Shown: piece by piece, positions 1-10,840 of the stretch
How positions within the stretch are numbered: the stretch's first letter is position 1
How the letters are laid out: the number at the start of each line of letters is the position of its first letter
Assembly: GCF_004210375.1 (NCBI RefSeq)
Contig: NW_027467782.1
Location: 33,097,771-33,161,770, forward strand
DNA length: 64,000 nucleotides
Reading direction: 5' to 3'
Origin: Tachypleus tridentatus
Lineage: Eukaryota; Arthropoda; Merostomata; Xiphosura; Limulidae
The notes under the pieces: generated by a model
Database searches by the model: none
The model's input: the letters and a program-made list of their open reading frames with translations, nothing else
Told to the model about the DNA's origin: nothing
Position numbers and translations under genes: made by a program

Positions 1-1020
1 CTGAGATATATACACACTGTGTATGTGTTGTTCTATTGAAAGTTTAAGTGTTTTTTTTTTGTGTATGGATGTGGCACCATATGTGAATGTAGATAATGTT
101 AATTTACATCAAAGATGATAAATACTCAGTAATAGTAATAATGAAGGGGAAGGAATTGTGAACATTCATTAAGTGTCCCTTATTCCAAATTATCATCCCA
201 CAAAGTTTGGTTGAGGTTAGCCCCCTGCGAGCTAGGAGGTGTAAGATAAGACAAACATAGATTTTGTCCTTATACAGAGAGAAAATTTTATATTAGATCT
301 GAGTCAATTTTGAATTCAGTTAATAGCATCTGACTGGCATATCTAGAATATGTAAGTGGCTTATTTAATTTTGAGCAAAATATATCCTGCACACGTTTTG
401 AAGATGGGAATTAAAATGATCTTATTTTTAACCCTTTGGACTGGCTAGTTGATGTTGTGCTGTTGTTGTTTGTTGCCCTCTCCCACTAAAATGTGCAACC
501 TAATTGGATAATATCTATGCTTGTACTTGAAAAATTATGTAAGTTTGTTTAGTATTTGTGTACTATTTTAGATTATGAATTTTTTTGAAATATAATTGTG
601 AAATGATTTTAATAGTTTTGTCACATCTGGTTTTCTTTTTCCCCTGTGTCTTAAATCATGTAAATGTATCCATTAGAGAGATTTTTTTTTGTTAAAGTTT
701 TATTTTGTCTGCATTGTTCCATTTATGACATAATCATTTTCTCATCTTCTCATACAGTTTTTCACACATGATTAAATTAGCCATTAAAAATGTGAAAGAA
801 AATAAGACAAATGAATTTGATATTATCATTGGTCATAATATTGTGTTTTATATATCAAATGAGCTATACCTAGTTTTAATTTTATCAGTTATTTGTACTT
901 GTCCTTATTTATTGAAGCAGTTGTATAGCTTCTGAAATAGCATGAAATTGAAGAAAGTAAGAGCACTGACCACAAGATACACAACTTGTATTCTAAACCT
1001 GCACTGATACAAGCATTATA
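1..1020. other. AT-rich DNA without a recognisable gene
   Basis: No open frame with coding character, splice-flanked exon, or repeat that I can name. Homopolymer T and A runs and short AT-rich stretches only. It probably lies in an intron or upstream flank of the plus-strand gene whose exon candidates begin near 5.1 kb. Confidence 0.5.
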
Positions 1021-1024
1021 TTAC

Positions 1025-1460
1025 CAGCTATACAGTACTGTGCAAAAATGTTAGTCAAACATTAGGTGTCAGGTTACTTTCACAGAACAATAGAAAGTTG
1101 GTCACACGTGAAACATCAGAAGTGTATTAATCTTCATATTCAGTACAAAAGAAACTTGGTGGAAGTGCTAGTTGTCCCATCTTTCATGCATGGTTGTAAA
1201 ATATTTAATTAAAGTTTCTTTTAGGATATTGTTCTAAGTGTCTCTAATACACTCCCATAAAGTTTCTTTAAATGTAACTTTTGATTTATCTTATTTTGGA
1301 TCTATCAAATCCCAGCTCTGCATAGTTGGATTGAGATCAGGGCTCTAGAGGGCCATTGCATCATTTGAATGATGCAGCTTCTTTCTTAGCTAAATAATTT
1401 TTGCACAGGTTGATGAGTGTTTTGGTAATAGAATACTTTACTACTAATACGAAAACTGCT
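1025..1460 (-). mobile_element. Tc1-like DNA transposon fragment
   Basis: Begins with the Tc1-type terminus CAGTACTGTGCAAAAATG. It then runs parallel to 9943-10330, sharing for example AACATCAGAAGTGTATTAAT and TTTCATGCATGGTTGTAAAA. The transposase sense is on the minus strand. Only the terminal non-coding part and the edge of the transposase region remain; similarity fades after about 1440. It is clearly older than the copy at 9.9 kb. Confidence 0.7.
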
Positions 1461-1774
1461 AGGTATTGATAACCATGTATGTCCATCCTGAAGAACTGCC
1501 ATTCTCCACCCAGAGGGTCAATGAATATATTATGTTTATGTTAATAATAAGTTTCATGTTATGTGCACCTCACATTGTAAAATGCTCTGTTGTTACTGAT
1601 GGATTCCTCTATAATTTTCTAAGTAAGATAATGTAGTACGTTTGTGTGTTGTTAACAATTACTTGGATTACCTACATAGAACTAAATGTTACTTGTCTTG
1701 TTAACCTCATCTTATTAATGTTACTGTGCTATTATTACTGTTCATGACTTAGTACAGTCAAAAACATTTCTTTA

Positions 1775-2600
1775 GTACCAATGTTCTGGTACATTAGTCT
1801 TGTTTTTGTTCTTTAGCTACAGTGGTGTTTATTGATGTTCTGGTACATTAGTCTTGTTTCTGTTCCTTAGGTACAGTGGCATTATTGATGTTCTGGTACA
1901 TTAGTCTTGTTTCTGTTCCTTAGGTACAGTGGCATTATTGATGTTCTGGTACATTAGTCCTGTTTCTGTTCCTTAGGTACAGTGGCATTATTGATGTTCT
2001 GGTACATTAGTACTGTTTCTGTTTAGTTAGTATAGTGGTGTTATTGAGTTTCTGGTATAGTAGTCTTGTTTCTGTTCCTTTATTACAGTGGTGTTATTGA
2101 TGTTCTGGTACGGTCATCTTGTTTCTGTTCACTTAGTGCAGTGGTGTTCTGGTATAGTAATCTTGTTTCTGTCCTTTAGGTACAGTGATGTTATTGATAT
2201 TCTGATATACTATTGTTTCTGTTCCTCTAGAGCAGGGGTGTTATTAATGTTCTGGTACAGCAGTCTTGTTTATGTTTTTTTAATACAGTGGTGTTATGGG
2301 TGTTCTAGTACAATAGTCTTGTTTCTGTTCCTTTAGTATAGTGGTGTTACTGATGTTCTGGTACAGTAGTCATGTTTTTGTTCCTTTAATATAGTAGTGT
2401 TATTGACGTTCTGGTACAGTAGTCATGTTTTTGTTCCATTATTACAGTAGTGTTATTGATATTCTGGTATAGTAGACTTGAATTTATTCCTTTATTATAG
2501 TGGTGTTTTTGTTTTGTTGGTGTAATGCTCTGGTTTGTATTCCTTTAGCACAGTAGTTTTGTTGATGTTATAGTACAATTGTCTTATCTCTTCCTTTAAC
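1775..2600. repeat. 53-bp tandem array
   Basis: About 15 units around TGATGTTCTGGTACATTAGT and TGTTCCTTAGGTACAGTGG. The period is 53 bp where units are cleanest (1834-2040) and drifts with indels towards the right. The open frame at 2088-2336 is only the array read through and is not a gene. Related but much more decayed units reappear at 4145-4860, on the far side of an interspersed repeat. Confidence 0.85.
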
Positions 2601-4140
2601 CCCATCACACTGGGTGCTGAACATGACACAATGTTTTAGTGTCTTACCTTGAATATTTTATTAAACAACTTCATGGTTATGGTATGCCAATTAGAATAGC
2701 ATAAAACCTTTGTTAATAAACCATATTTTAATAACATATAAATAATCAGCTCTTAATTTTGCAAGGCACTATCATAAAAAATTCTGAATATTTCCTAGTG
2801 TGACACACATGACACATGCTCTCATGGCAGATTTTATCCACCACCCATGGAAGAAGTATGAAATTGAATGAAAACTACTTTCTCTAAAATCATCATTGCT
2901 CAGATAAACCACATTAAATATAGTCTTCAACATTTTTTTTCTACTGAATAGAAAGTCAGACTCCTGCTGTCACATCCTCTCTTTCAAGTTGTGTTCATAG
3001 TTCTCTTTATGCTTAACTGTATGTTACCTATAACTAATAGACAGTTAAGGTTTTCATTCTATCAAATGATGTATTTCACAATATTTTGTTCTGTATAACC
3101 AACGTTCCATTGAGAAATGACTAGCTTGGATTAATTTGTAATGACTCTTGTCACAGATCTAGAAAGCTAGTAAATTTTTGAGTGATAAGGAAATTTGTGT
3201 AAATTTTGCATGTTATAGTCTATGTTGTTTGTAGCATTATTTAATGAAATAAAAATTATAAATTGCGATAATATAAGTAGCATTAAAAGTTATGGTTAAC
3301 TCTCTTCAACAATCAAGAGAAACAGTGTAGATTGTTCAAGTGTTTCATTTATTTATTTGTTTATGTTTATTTTTTGTGTATAATTATAAAAGCAACTAAA
3401 ATGTAAAAAATAAGTAAGGATATTTTTAAGTTAAGATAAAGTAAAATCAACAATAAGTATAATTTTTTCACGAGACACTTGAGCTTGTTGTACTAGTTGT
3501 AGTAGCTCATGGGTAATGTAATTCGATAGCGTAATGTGAGCTGGATGTTTCTTGACTTGATTTTACATCTTATAATGGCTTGACAGTAGTTTGTTGCAGT
3601 TTAAATGGTGATAAACCTTAATTATAAATAGATGTGTTACAAACTAAGAGCTACTTAGGATAAATGAATGTAGTTTCTTCTTGCAATATGAAGTCATTCT
3701 AGAAAGAAGAAAGTGTAATTCAGGGTTTTTTTAAATTTATTTTATTGTTTTTGGTGGTTTCAAGGTCAGTCAAGTTAATCAATCCTGTTTTGAGTTGGGT
3801 TAGAAAAATAACATATAAACTATCAAGATTTACTGAAAAAAATGTTTGAAATGTATTTATGGAGGTCTTAGGGTTATATACAAAGGAGGTATTTTTAATT
3901 TTAACATTAAAATAACTTTTCACACAGATTATTCAAAACAAATTATCATAGGGACAAATCTTTATTTTATTTAATTAAATATGATTTTTTGTATGTTAGA
4001 GACTTGTAATATTAACTGAAACATTGCCAGATTTTTGAAAATATACCACTTTGAAAGTTAGAAGTATTAAATCTAAACAGACTGTAAACAAGCACAAGGT
4101 GGTCACATGGTCAGTCATACAGATCAAGGCTGTGTTGAGA
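2600..4140. repeat. Unclassified interspersed repeat, copy 1
   Basis: This segment is collinear with 17120-18570 over about 1.4-1.5 kb, with a partial third copy at 26830-27080. Shared landmarks in order include a CATTGCTCAGA..AAACCA segment, TATCAAATGATGTATT, GGCTAGCTTGGA (GACTAGCTTGGA here), a GTAATGTGAGCTG segment, GGATAAATGAATGTAGTTT, and AGGTCAGTCAAGTTAATC. There is no long open frame, no terminal inverted repeat I could delimit and no RT or transposase motif. The copies are diverged, so this is an old family of unknown class. Confidence 0.7.
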
Positions 4141-4144
4141 GAGT

Positions 4145-4860
4145 TAATACAGTGTTGTTATATATGTTCTTGTACAATGGATTTTTATCTGTTCCTTTAT
4201 TGCAGTGATCTTTTAGTTATTTTATGTTATCATAACGTTTTGTTATTCTGGTGTTGTGTTGGGCTTGATGGTTCCCTGAATATATATATATATATATATA
4301 CAGTTGTGTTGTCAGTGTAGTAATATTTTTCTCTCTCTCTCTCTTTTTTTTTTTGTCAATATCCTGTATACTATTGCATCATGAACAGACAGTATACTAG
4401 CTTTATGATGTGCTCTTATTATAATGACTTTGTAGGCATTCTGTTACCTTAGATATCTTTTGGCTGTTGTTTCAGCATATTGATCTTGTTAATGCATATT
4501 AGTACAGTGAACATATTAACCTGTACACTACAGTTATTCTAGTATATTGTTAATTATTGTATCCTTGTTTATGCATTGTCAGTACAATGATCTTTATGTT
4601 GCTATATTAGTACAGTGTTCATGTTGATGTTGTGTTACCACAGTTTTCTTCTGGGAATACTGATACTTCAGGGTACTTGTTGATGATTATTGAGGATGCT
4701 TGTTTTTTTACACTGAGGATGGTTTGGTATCTTCTTAACACTATGGTATGTCCTCTTAGTATGATGTCACATCTATTTAGTACAGTTAAAGTTTTAATAG
4801 TACAATAATCTTTTTTGACATTCAGTTATTACAGTGGTTTTGTTGATGTAGTAGTTTGTT
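4145..4860. repeat. Decayed tandem array related to the 53-bp repeat
   Basis: Loose units of the form ACAGTG..GTTNATGTT..TAGTACA recur every 50-60 bases but are heavily mutated. A (TA)n microsatellite of about 22 bases sits at 4279-4300. The similarity to 1775-2600 suggests one ancestral array later split by insertion of the interspersed repeat at 2600-4140. Confidence 0.45.
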
Positions 4861-5097
4861 TCATGGCTGACTGTATATGTAAAAATTAAAACTCCATATT
4901 TTTTACAAACACCAGTTTTAATAATCAAAGTATGCTATATTTTCTGCATAGGTTTTTTTTTCCATATAGGATCCACTTCTTGTCATAGGTAATGCTTTGC
5001 TTTAAGAATGACTCCCTCTTGTTCCTAACCAGTTTTCTGCTCTTCTATCAGTTCATGTGGTACCTCTTTGCCCAAATTTTTAACTTTCTGATTGCAG
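4861..5097. other. Unassigned spacer
   Basis: Nothing recognisable apart from a pyrimidine-rich tract ending in TTTCTGATTGCAG at 5097, which could be a 3-prime splice site for the exon candidate that follows. Confidence 0.4.
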
Positions 5098-5163
5098 CCA
5101 GGTGATGAGAAACAGTTGCACTGGAAACTTCTCAGTCCACTGAAAGTGCCTGAACTGTCATGT
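5098..5163 (+). CDS. Possible upstream exon of the ATR-like gene
   Basis: An acceptor-like CTGATTGCAG is followed by an open frame reading PGDEKQLHWKLLSPLKVPEL. An in-frame TGA lies just upstream of the acceptor, as expected for an exon edge. The frame stays open for about 31 codons but runs directly into the first unit of the 43-bp VNTR. The donor would have to lie inside that unit (a weak TGT|GTGGGC at 5163 keeps phase 0). The W...SP....L spacing loosely resembles the stretch of ATR that precedes the next exon. Weak: no strong donor, and the match to ATR is from memory. Confidence 0.27.
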
Positions 5164-6005
5164 GTGGGCAGTAGCTCATGCAGTAGCACTTAATATGAAC
5201 TGTCATGTGTGGGCTAGCTTATGCAGTAGCACTTAATATGAACTGTCATGTGTGGGCTAGCTTATGCAGTAGCACTTAATATGAACTGTCATGTGTGGCT
5301 AGCTAGCATTAATATGAACTGTCATGTGTGGGCTAGCTTATGCAGTAGCACTTAATATGAACTGTCATGCGAGCTTATGCAGTAGCACTTAATATGAACT
5401 GTCATGTGTGGGCTAGCTTATGCAGTAGCACTTAATATGAACTGTCATGTGTGGCTAGCTTATGCAGTAGCACTTAATATGAACTGTCATGTGTGGGCTA
5501 GCTTATGCAGTAGCACTTAATATGATATGAACTGTCATGTGTGGGCTAGCTTATGCAGTAGCACTTAATATGAACTGTCATGTGTGGGCTAGCTTATGCA
5601 GTAGCACTTAATATGAACTGTCATGTGTGGGCTAGCTTATGCAGTAGCACTTAATATGAACTGTCATGTGTGGGCTAGCTTATGCAGTAGCACTTAATAT
5701 GAACTGTCATGTGGGGCAGTAGCACTAATATGAACTGCAGTAGCACTTAATATGAACTGTCATGTGTGGGCTAGCTTATGCAGTAGCACTTAATATGAAC
5801 TGTCATGTGTGGGCTAGCTTATGCAGTAGCACTTAATATGAACTGTCATGTGTGGGCTAGCTTATGCAGTAGCACTTAATATGAACTGTCATGTGTGGGC
5901 TAGCTTATGCAGTAGCACTTAATATGAACTGTCATGTGTGGGCTAGCTTATGCAGTAGCACTTAATATGAACTGTCATGTGTGGGCTAGCTTATGCAGTA
6001 GCACT
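5137..6005. repeat. 43-bp minisatellite (VNTR)
   Basis: About 20 direct units of 43 bp, each with TGAACTGTCATGTGTGGGC, the palindrome GCTAGC, and TATGCAGTAGCACTTAA. Units are nearly identical, apart from several short deleted units near 5300, 5370 and 5720 and a 5-base TATGA insertion near 5523. High uniformity means recent expansion or ongoing homogenisation. 43 is not a multiple of 3 and each unit carries TAA, so it is not coding. There is no spacer diversity, so it is not a CRISPR array. The open frame at 5934-6161 starts in the last units and is incidental. Confidence 0.95.
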
Positions 6006-6898
6006 TACTGTTTCTTCATTCACAACAGATTGAAACCTTCCTCAGTGTTTATTCTCGAGGTTCCTATTACCAGAACGAATAGTAGTTTGAGAAGTATTCC
6101 CTTGTTCCAGTGCCAAATTGATGTTTTTAGCAACCTTGACTGCATTTTTTTGCCAATTTGAGCTCATATCAAAAAAGTAGTTTCAGTTCTTTTGAAGAAA
6201 TCATCTTGTGTAGGGTTCCAAAGAAATACAAAACAATTATAATACAACTTGACATGACAGGCAAATGTAAAACACAGCACTCTCATCAGTATCAAATAGC
6301 ATACAGTCAAGTTACTGTATTCAGCTTATTCTAATCACAGTCACTGTTCTACTAAGTGAAAATAAGCCATTTCATATAAAATGACCTAATAAATGCTCTT
6401 CTTAACAATACTTAAATTAGCCAGCTTTGAAAAAATAAAAAGCTTCATTTTCTCTAGTGTAAGTTATAGGAATATAGGTTTTTTCATGTGCATTCATTTG
6501 ATGTTTGTGCTTCAAATTATTTCTACTTAAAACACAAACTTCATTGCCTGTAACTTTAATTGTATTCTTGATAAACAACTTTTCGGTAGTTTATATATTC
6601 CAGATCAAAAGGTTAATGAAAATATCATAGAAGTCTGTGTTATCAGTAACACATTCAAACAAGAAAAATTCATCTTTTTAGATAAATAATTAAAATGAAT
6701 TAAAGAAATGTCTTAGTGTTTTAATTTTTTTTGTAAGTTTTTTTATGTGTATATCCATACTTCAGTTAGAAAAATATATCTTTAGCATGCTGAAGCTGGA
6801 GGCATATTTTTGTTTTATTTGAATTTGTTTAGAAAGTTTAGTTTCTGTAATGTTTTTTAGGTCTAAAGACTTGTTATTTTTGTGAGAATGATAACGTA
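6006..6898. other. AT-rich intron-like DNA
   Basis: No gene, no named repeat and no convincing splice-bounded open frame. It ends exactly where the large duplicated block begins. Confidence 0.5.
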
Positions 6899-6921
6899 AT
6901 ATGCATTTTGTTTTTTACCAG

Positions 6922-7017
6922 GCCACATTAAGTGTGATGCAAAATGTCCTTAGTGCAAGTGGCTAACCAGACATTCAAACTACTTTTTGTCAGTTCTTCA
7001 GTTGCTTACTTGGATAA
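6922..7017 (+). pseudogene. Candidate ATR-like exon with apparent frameshift
   Basis: A good acceptor (TTGTTTTTTACCAG) is followed by ATLSVMQNVLSASG and then a TAA. One frame over, the sequence reads NQTFKLLFVSSSVAYLD up to a donor-like GGATAA|GTAAAA at 7017. The end phase (2) fits the start of the next exon at 7968, where AA + C gives Asn. The joined reading ..YLDNNIQELETRLSS is plausible for the ATR helical-repeat region. All three frames carry a stop across the full interval, so the exon is either disabled, mis-sequenced, or begins later than assumed. The identical frameshift is in copy 2 (56122-56217). Confidence 0.4.
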
Positions 7018-7714
7018 GTAAAATTTTGCTGCTCAGAAAAACAATCTAAACACAGGTATAAACACATATCTTTATATTATAGTATCTAACGTTTTTATTT
7101 CATTTGTAATCCAGTTTTATCTGTTAGATAATTCACAATCTTAGTTCTAGGTATTTGTTGCATTTTAAGTTTATTTTATTAAAGGTTGGAGTTAGATATA
7201 AATCATTTTAAAGTTTATTTTATTGCTGATTTCCTTGTTCTTCTTTCTGTTAATTCAAGTAAAAATAATAAATGTTGTTAAAAATAAATAACTAAATATT
7301 AAATATTATGTTATTAATTCCAACTGTAATCTGACTTATGAATGACTTACATAATTTAGTTCACATCATTGTAGTTTCTGCTCATGCAACTGCTGATATA
7401 AATAAAGCAAGACAACTACCATGTCAGCCACATCTCACCCAGAATGATGAGCCCTGTTATTGGTGAAAAGCCTCACCAGCACTGGATATGAGACATTTTG
7501 TGTGGTTGACATATTCTTCTTTACTTTCACTCATAACTTCTTAGAATTGTTTATATTAAATTTTTATAATCAAATTGGAATAACAATAAAATAACATTTA
7601 CATATTTGATAATACATAAGTCTGACTGATCTCTTTACCAAATAAATTTCAGGTGTAACAAAAATATTTTAGGGTAGTTTTGGCTAAAGTAGATTGTGAC
7701 AGATTTAAATTTTT

Positions 7715-7833
7715 TTTATGGGCTGCATTTGGCTGCATTTAGAGTGGTTGCTACTTTGGTCTCTGTATTGGGGACTTACTAAAGAAACCAAAGTAGCCAA
7801 TTCTTATGCTCTAGATGTATGCAACCCATAAAA
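7715..7833. repeat. Imperfect inverted repeat
   Basis: The left arm TTTTATGGGCTGCATTTGG pairs with the right arm ending GTATGCAACCCATAAAA. The arms also share TAGAG and CTACTTTGGT/ACCAAAGTAG blocks, giving arms of roughly 55-60 bp with mismatches. It could be a small foldback or MITE-like relic. No target duplication was identified. Confidence 0.5.
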
Positions 7834-7967
7834 GCTTATAAGAATAAGAACAAAAATATTCTGGGAACTTTAAAAAAAAAAAAAGAAAGTTTCTAGTGTT
7901 AAAGCAATTTAATAGTCTTAAAATTTGGATAATAATTGTTTATTTTTTTTCCCTTATTTCTTGAAAG

Positions 7968-8097
7968 CAACATACAGGAATTAGAAACCCGTCTTAGTTC
8001 AGTGTTGGAGAAGACAGTCTGTGTTCTAGGTTATACACCATTGGTATATTCAGTGGATGGAACAATATTGTATTGTTCTACCATTCATCTGGTTGAG
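7968..8097 (+). CDS. Exon of ATR-like checkpoint kinase gene (N-terminal region)
   Basis: This 130-base exon has a textbook acceptor (TTTTTTTTCCCTTATTTCTTGAAAG, polypyrimidine-rich) and donor (GAG|GTGAGA). It is open for 43 codons after a one-base split codon, reading NIQELETRLSSVLEKTV..ILYCSTIHLVE. Phase 2 in, phase 0 out, which matches the exon at 16405. Its length and the position of the L-S pair are collinear, from memory, with the stretch of ATR just before its third exon-equivalent here. ATR is a PIKK that senses RPA-coated single-stranded DNA with ATRIP in the nucleus; this part would be HEAT-like helices, not the kinase. The exon is absent from the second block. Confidence is high that it is an exon and moderate that the gene is ATR. 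Confidence 0.65.
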
Positions 8098-9775
8098 GTG
8101 AGAGCTTCTGGTTAATTTTATCATTGAGCTTTCAATTTATAAATTTTGTGGTGAAAATTGGATCAAGCTTATAGATTGGTATCATTTTATTTTTCTGTAC
8201 ATAATTATGATTATTTTAAAGCTTTTAACTAAGATATACAAAAATCTCCACAAAGAATATGCTTCATCAAAATCTGGATATCTTGTAAATATTTTCATAT
8301 ATGATATCTAGTCACTCAGTATATAGTAAGTGCATAATGCTACATGGTTACTGTGTGACCACAGCTGCAATCACTGTGTTGCTCCCTTTTGCATAATGTA
8401 ATGGTAATTCCTTAGAACTAACAACTCATAGTCTTGAGGAAAAGTACTCCTTTATCAAAATAAAAAAGGATAGGGAAATTATATTGGCTTCTTTGAGGTC
8501 ATATGATGGAGGCTTGGCATCTGGATTAATTGGATCAATTTTTTACACTTCTGATGAAGAAGGCAATGGCCACCACATAAGGAAAATAGCTGAAGAGAAA
8601 TAAGTGTATAAGATAATTCAAATAAAGCTTCTTTATTTTGGCTAGCTTATCATGGTTTTTTTACTATTTTAGCTTTCTAGTATAAATTTGTCCAATTACT
8701 ATGTCAGCACTACCTCATAACGACCTCAGAAGTAATATTTTCACATTAGACATAAACAGTTACATATTTGGCTGTACTTAATCCTTTCTCAAAGAAACCA
8801 AATTCTCTTTCACAGTAGATTGATTGACTAAGAAAGGAATGTTCAAGTAGTCACCTATAAGAACCCCCCAAGATTCAAGACAAACTTTTCCACTGCTCCA
8901 GAGTTTGTGCATTAGGCACTATTTTCCAAATTTTCAACAATTTTCTTTTTTTTCGTGTTCTTGTTTCATAATTATGGCTTCTCAGCTTCCTTCATAACTG
9001 GTTACAGAGCTACCTTATCTGCCACAAACCTCCTTCCTTCCTTTGTTCAAGGACCTCTTCAGCTCATTTTGTCTTCAGTTGTAATATCTTTACCCTTGAT
9101 GCTCCATATACTTTTTTCAGAAGGCCTTATACACATAGCAGGTTTGCTTTTTCCCATCTAATCTGGGGCTGTTCTAATTGCATTGGTAAATTGGCTTGTG
9201 CAGTTGGTCTGAATCTTTACTGTAATGTTCCTGAATAGCTTAACCATATCAGAATAATACTTGTTGTAAACTGCTTTCTGTGCACATTACTGAGTTACAT
9301 TTCAATATTTAATTAAATCGTTTTACTCTCAGTGCATTATAATCACATTATTATTATAAGGTATGCTGCAATTCAAAGTTTTGTATTATTTGAGTTTGAA
9401 TTTCTTTACTTCAAAATAAACCTCTAAAACAATAATTAACAATAGCTTTTGTTGTTATGTGATGCTTCTGTGGTTGTGAATCTCAACTTTAACAACTGGT
9501 ATAGAATGTCTACATTAACATGTTGATTTTCAAAGTACACTTACACAGGTTGCTTATGAGTAATTTGATTACATTCCAAAACTTGTCCTGGAGGAAAGTA
9601 TTATAAAAATGTTCTTAGTTCAAGATAAGCCATGCTCACTTACAAATTAGAAGCTCTATTGCTAAGTGACAGTTTTAACTTGTATGGTATCCTTATAACC
9701 AATAGGAAGAGCAGGTTTTGCAGAATCTTTCATGTAAATTATCTTCTATTTAGAACAATGTAAATATTGACTGTA
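8098..9775. other. Intron DNA, unclassified
   Basis: Large intron after the exon ending at 8097. A short frame at about 8469-8600 (LASLRSYDGGLASGLIG..) and the 68-codon frame at 8955-9161 have no splice signals that I trust. The first shifts frame in copy 2 through loss of one T, so neither is called a gene. From 8378 on, this DNA is in both blocks. Confidence 0.45.
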
Positions 9776-9927
9776 TATCAAACATGCTATTGGTGTCAAC
9801 ATTCTTTATATTCACTATGACAAAAACCTATACACAGATAGTATGGGACTTTTTCTTCACCTGTTCTGTGCATAGGTTTTTTTCACAGTGAATACAAAGC
9901 ATGTTGGCACCAACAGTATGTTTGATA
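9776..9927. mobile_element. Foldback (hairpin) element, 152 bp
   Basis: Near-perfect palindrome with arms of about 60 bp. TATCAAACATGCTATTGGTG at the left matches the complement of the right end CCAACAGTATGTTTGATA. The arms continue through TATTCACT..AAAACCTAT to a loop of about 25-30 bases. The structure is that of a MITE or foldback element lying just before a Tc1 remnant. The same hairpin is at 58053-58205. An RNA hairpin precursor is an alternative but there is no evidence of expression. Confidence 0.75.
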
Positions 9928-9942
9928 CTTTTCACAATCATA

Positions 9943-10840
9943 TACAGTACTGTGCAAAACTTTAAGGACAAAGTAAAAAATTAGGCATCCAATTACTTTC
10001 ACAGGACAATAGAAAATTAATCACACGTGAAACATCAGAAGTGTATTAATCTTCATATTCAGTACAACAGAAACTTGGTGGAAGTGCTAGTTGTCCCATC
10101 TTTCATGCATGGTTGTAAAATATTTAATTAAAGTTTCTTGTAGGATATTCTTCTAAGTGTCTCTAATACACTCCCATAAAATTTCTTTGGAAGAAACTTT
10201 TGTTCTGTGAAGTTTTGATTTATCAAATCCCAGATCTACTCAATTGAGTTGAGACTGGGACTCTGTAGGACCATTGCATCATTTGAATGGTTCCAGCAGC
10301 TTCTTTCTTAGCTAACTAATTTCTGCATAAGTTGGATGAGTGTTTGAAGTCTTTATCTTCTTGTTAGTAGAATCCATTATCAATAATACATAAACCACTG
10401 GGTATACCATGATGGATCAGTATCTGATGATACTTGTACTTAAGTTGGATGAGTGTTTGAAGTCATTATGGGTATGATGATCAGTATAGTAGAATCCATG
10501 GGTATACCATGATGGATCAGTATCTGATGATACTTGTACTGAAGTTGGATGAGTGTTTGAAGTCATTATCTTCTTGGTAGTAGAATCCATTACCAATAAT
10601 ACATAAACCACTGGGTATACCATGATGGATCAGTATCTGATGATACTTGTACTGAAGTTGGATGAGTGTTTGAAGTCATTATCTTCTTGGTAGTAGAATC
10701 CATTACCAATAATACATAAACCACTGGGTATATCATGATGGATCAGTATCTTATGATACTTGTACTGGTCCATTATTTTCCATCTATTTTGTAAATATCT
10801 CTTGTCGCCTCAGCGAGCCACCCCAACCCTAACATATGTA
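9943..10840 (-). mobile_element. Decayed Tc1-like transposon, transposase on minus strand
   Basis: Starts with the Tc1 terminus TACAGTACTGTGCAAAAC. Read on the minus strand, 10330-10768 gives the transposase core: IPSGL.., then NGFYYQEDNDFKHSSNF, which corresponds to the second-aspartate motif of Tc1 enzymes (Q-D-N-D-P-K-H). Further 3-prime (10770-10830) lies the TGDIYKIDG-like part. There are many stops. The left terminus is shared with the older fragment at 1025-1460. The core has been amplified in tandem here (10330-10768) but not in copy 2. Confidence 0.8.
10330..10768. repeat. 113-bp tandem repeat within the Tc1 remnant
   Basis: Four units start at 10330, 10443, 10543 and 10656 with AGTTGGATGAGTGTTTGAAG. 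Units 3 and 4 are almost identical; unit 2 is 100 bp and rearranged in its middle (GGGTATGATGATCAGTATAG). The second block has a single unit at this place (58609-58720). The expansion therefore arose in this copy after the split, or collapsed in the other. Confidence 0.93.

Larger units (their letters stand above)
7458..8377. other. 920-bp segment missing from the second block
   Basis: In copy 2 the sequence jumps from AGCCCTGT to GTTGCTCC at 56654/56655. In copy 1 the two breakpoints both end in CTGT (7454-7457 and 8374-8377), a 4-bp microhomology typical of end-joining or replication slippage. The segment holds the exon at 7968-8097 and an imperfect inverted repeat at 7715-7833. Copy 1 is likely ancestral because the segment carries a splice-flanked exon. 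Confidence 0.9.

Noticed and set aside
5137..6005. CRISPR-like array of regular direct repeats
   Set aside because: Units are contiguous 43-bp copies without unique spacers, and the context is eukaryotic; this is a minisatellite.
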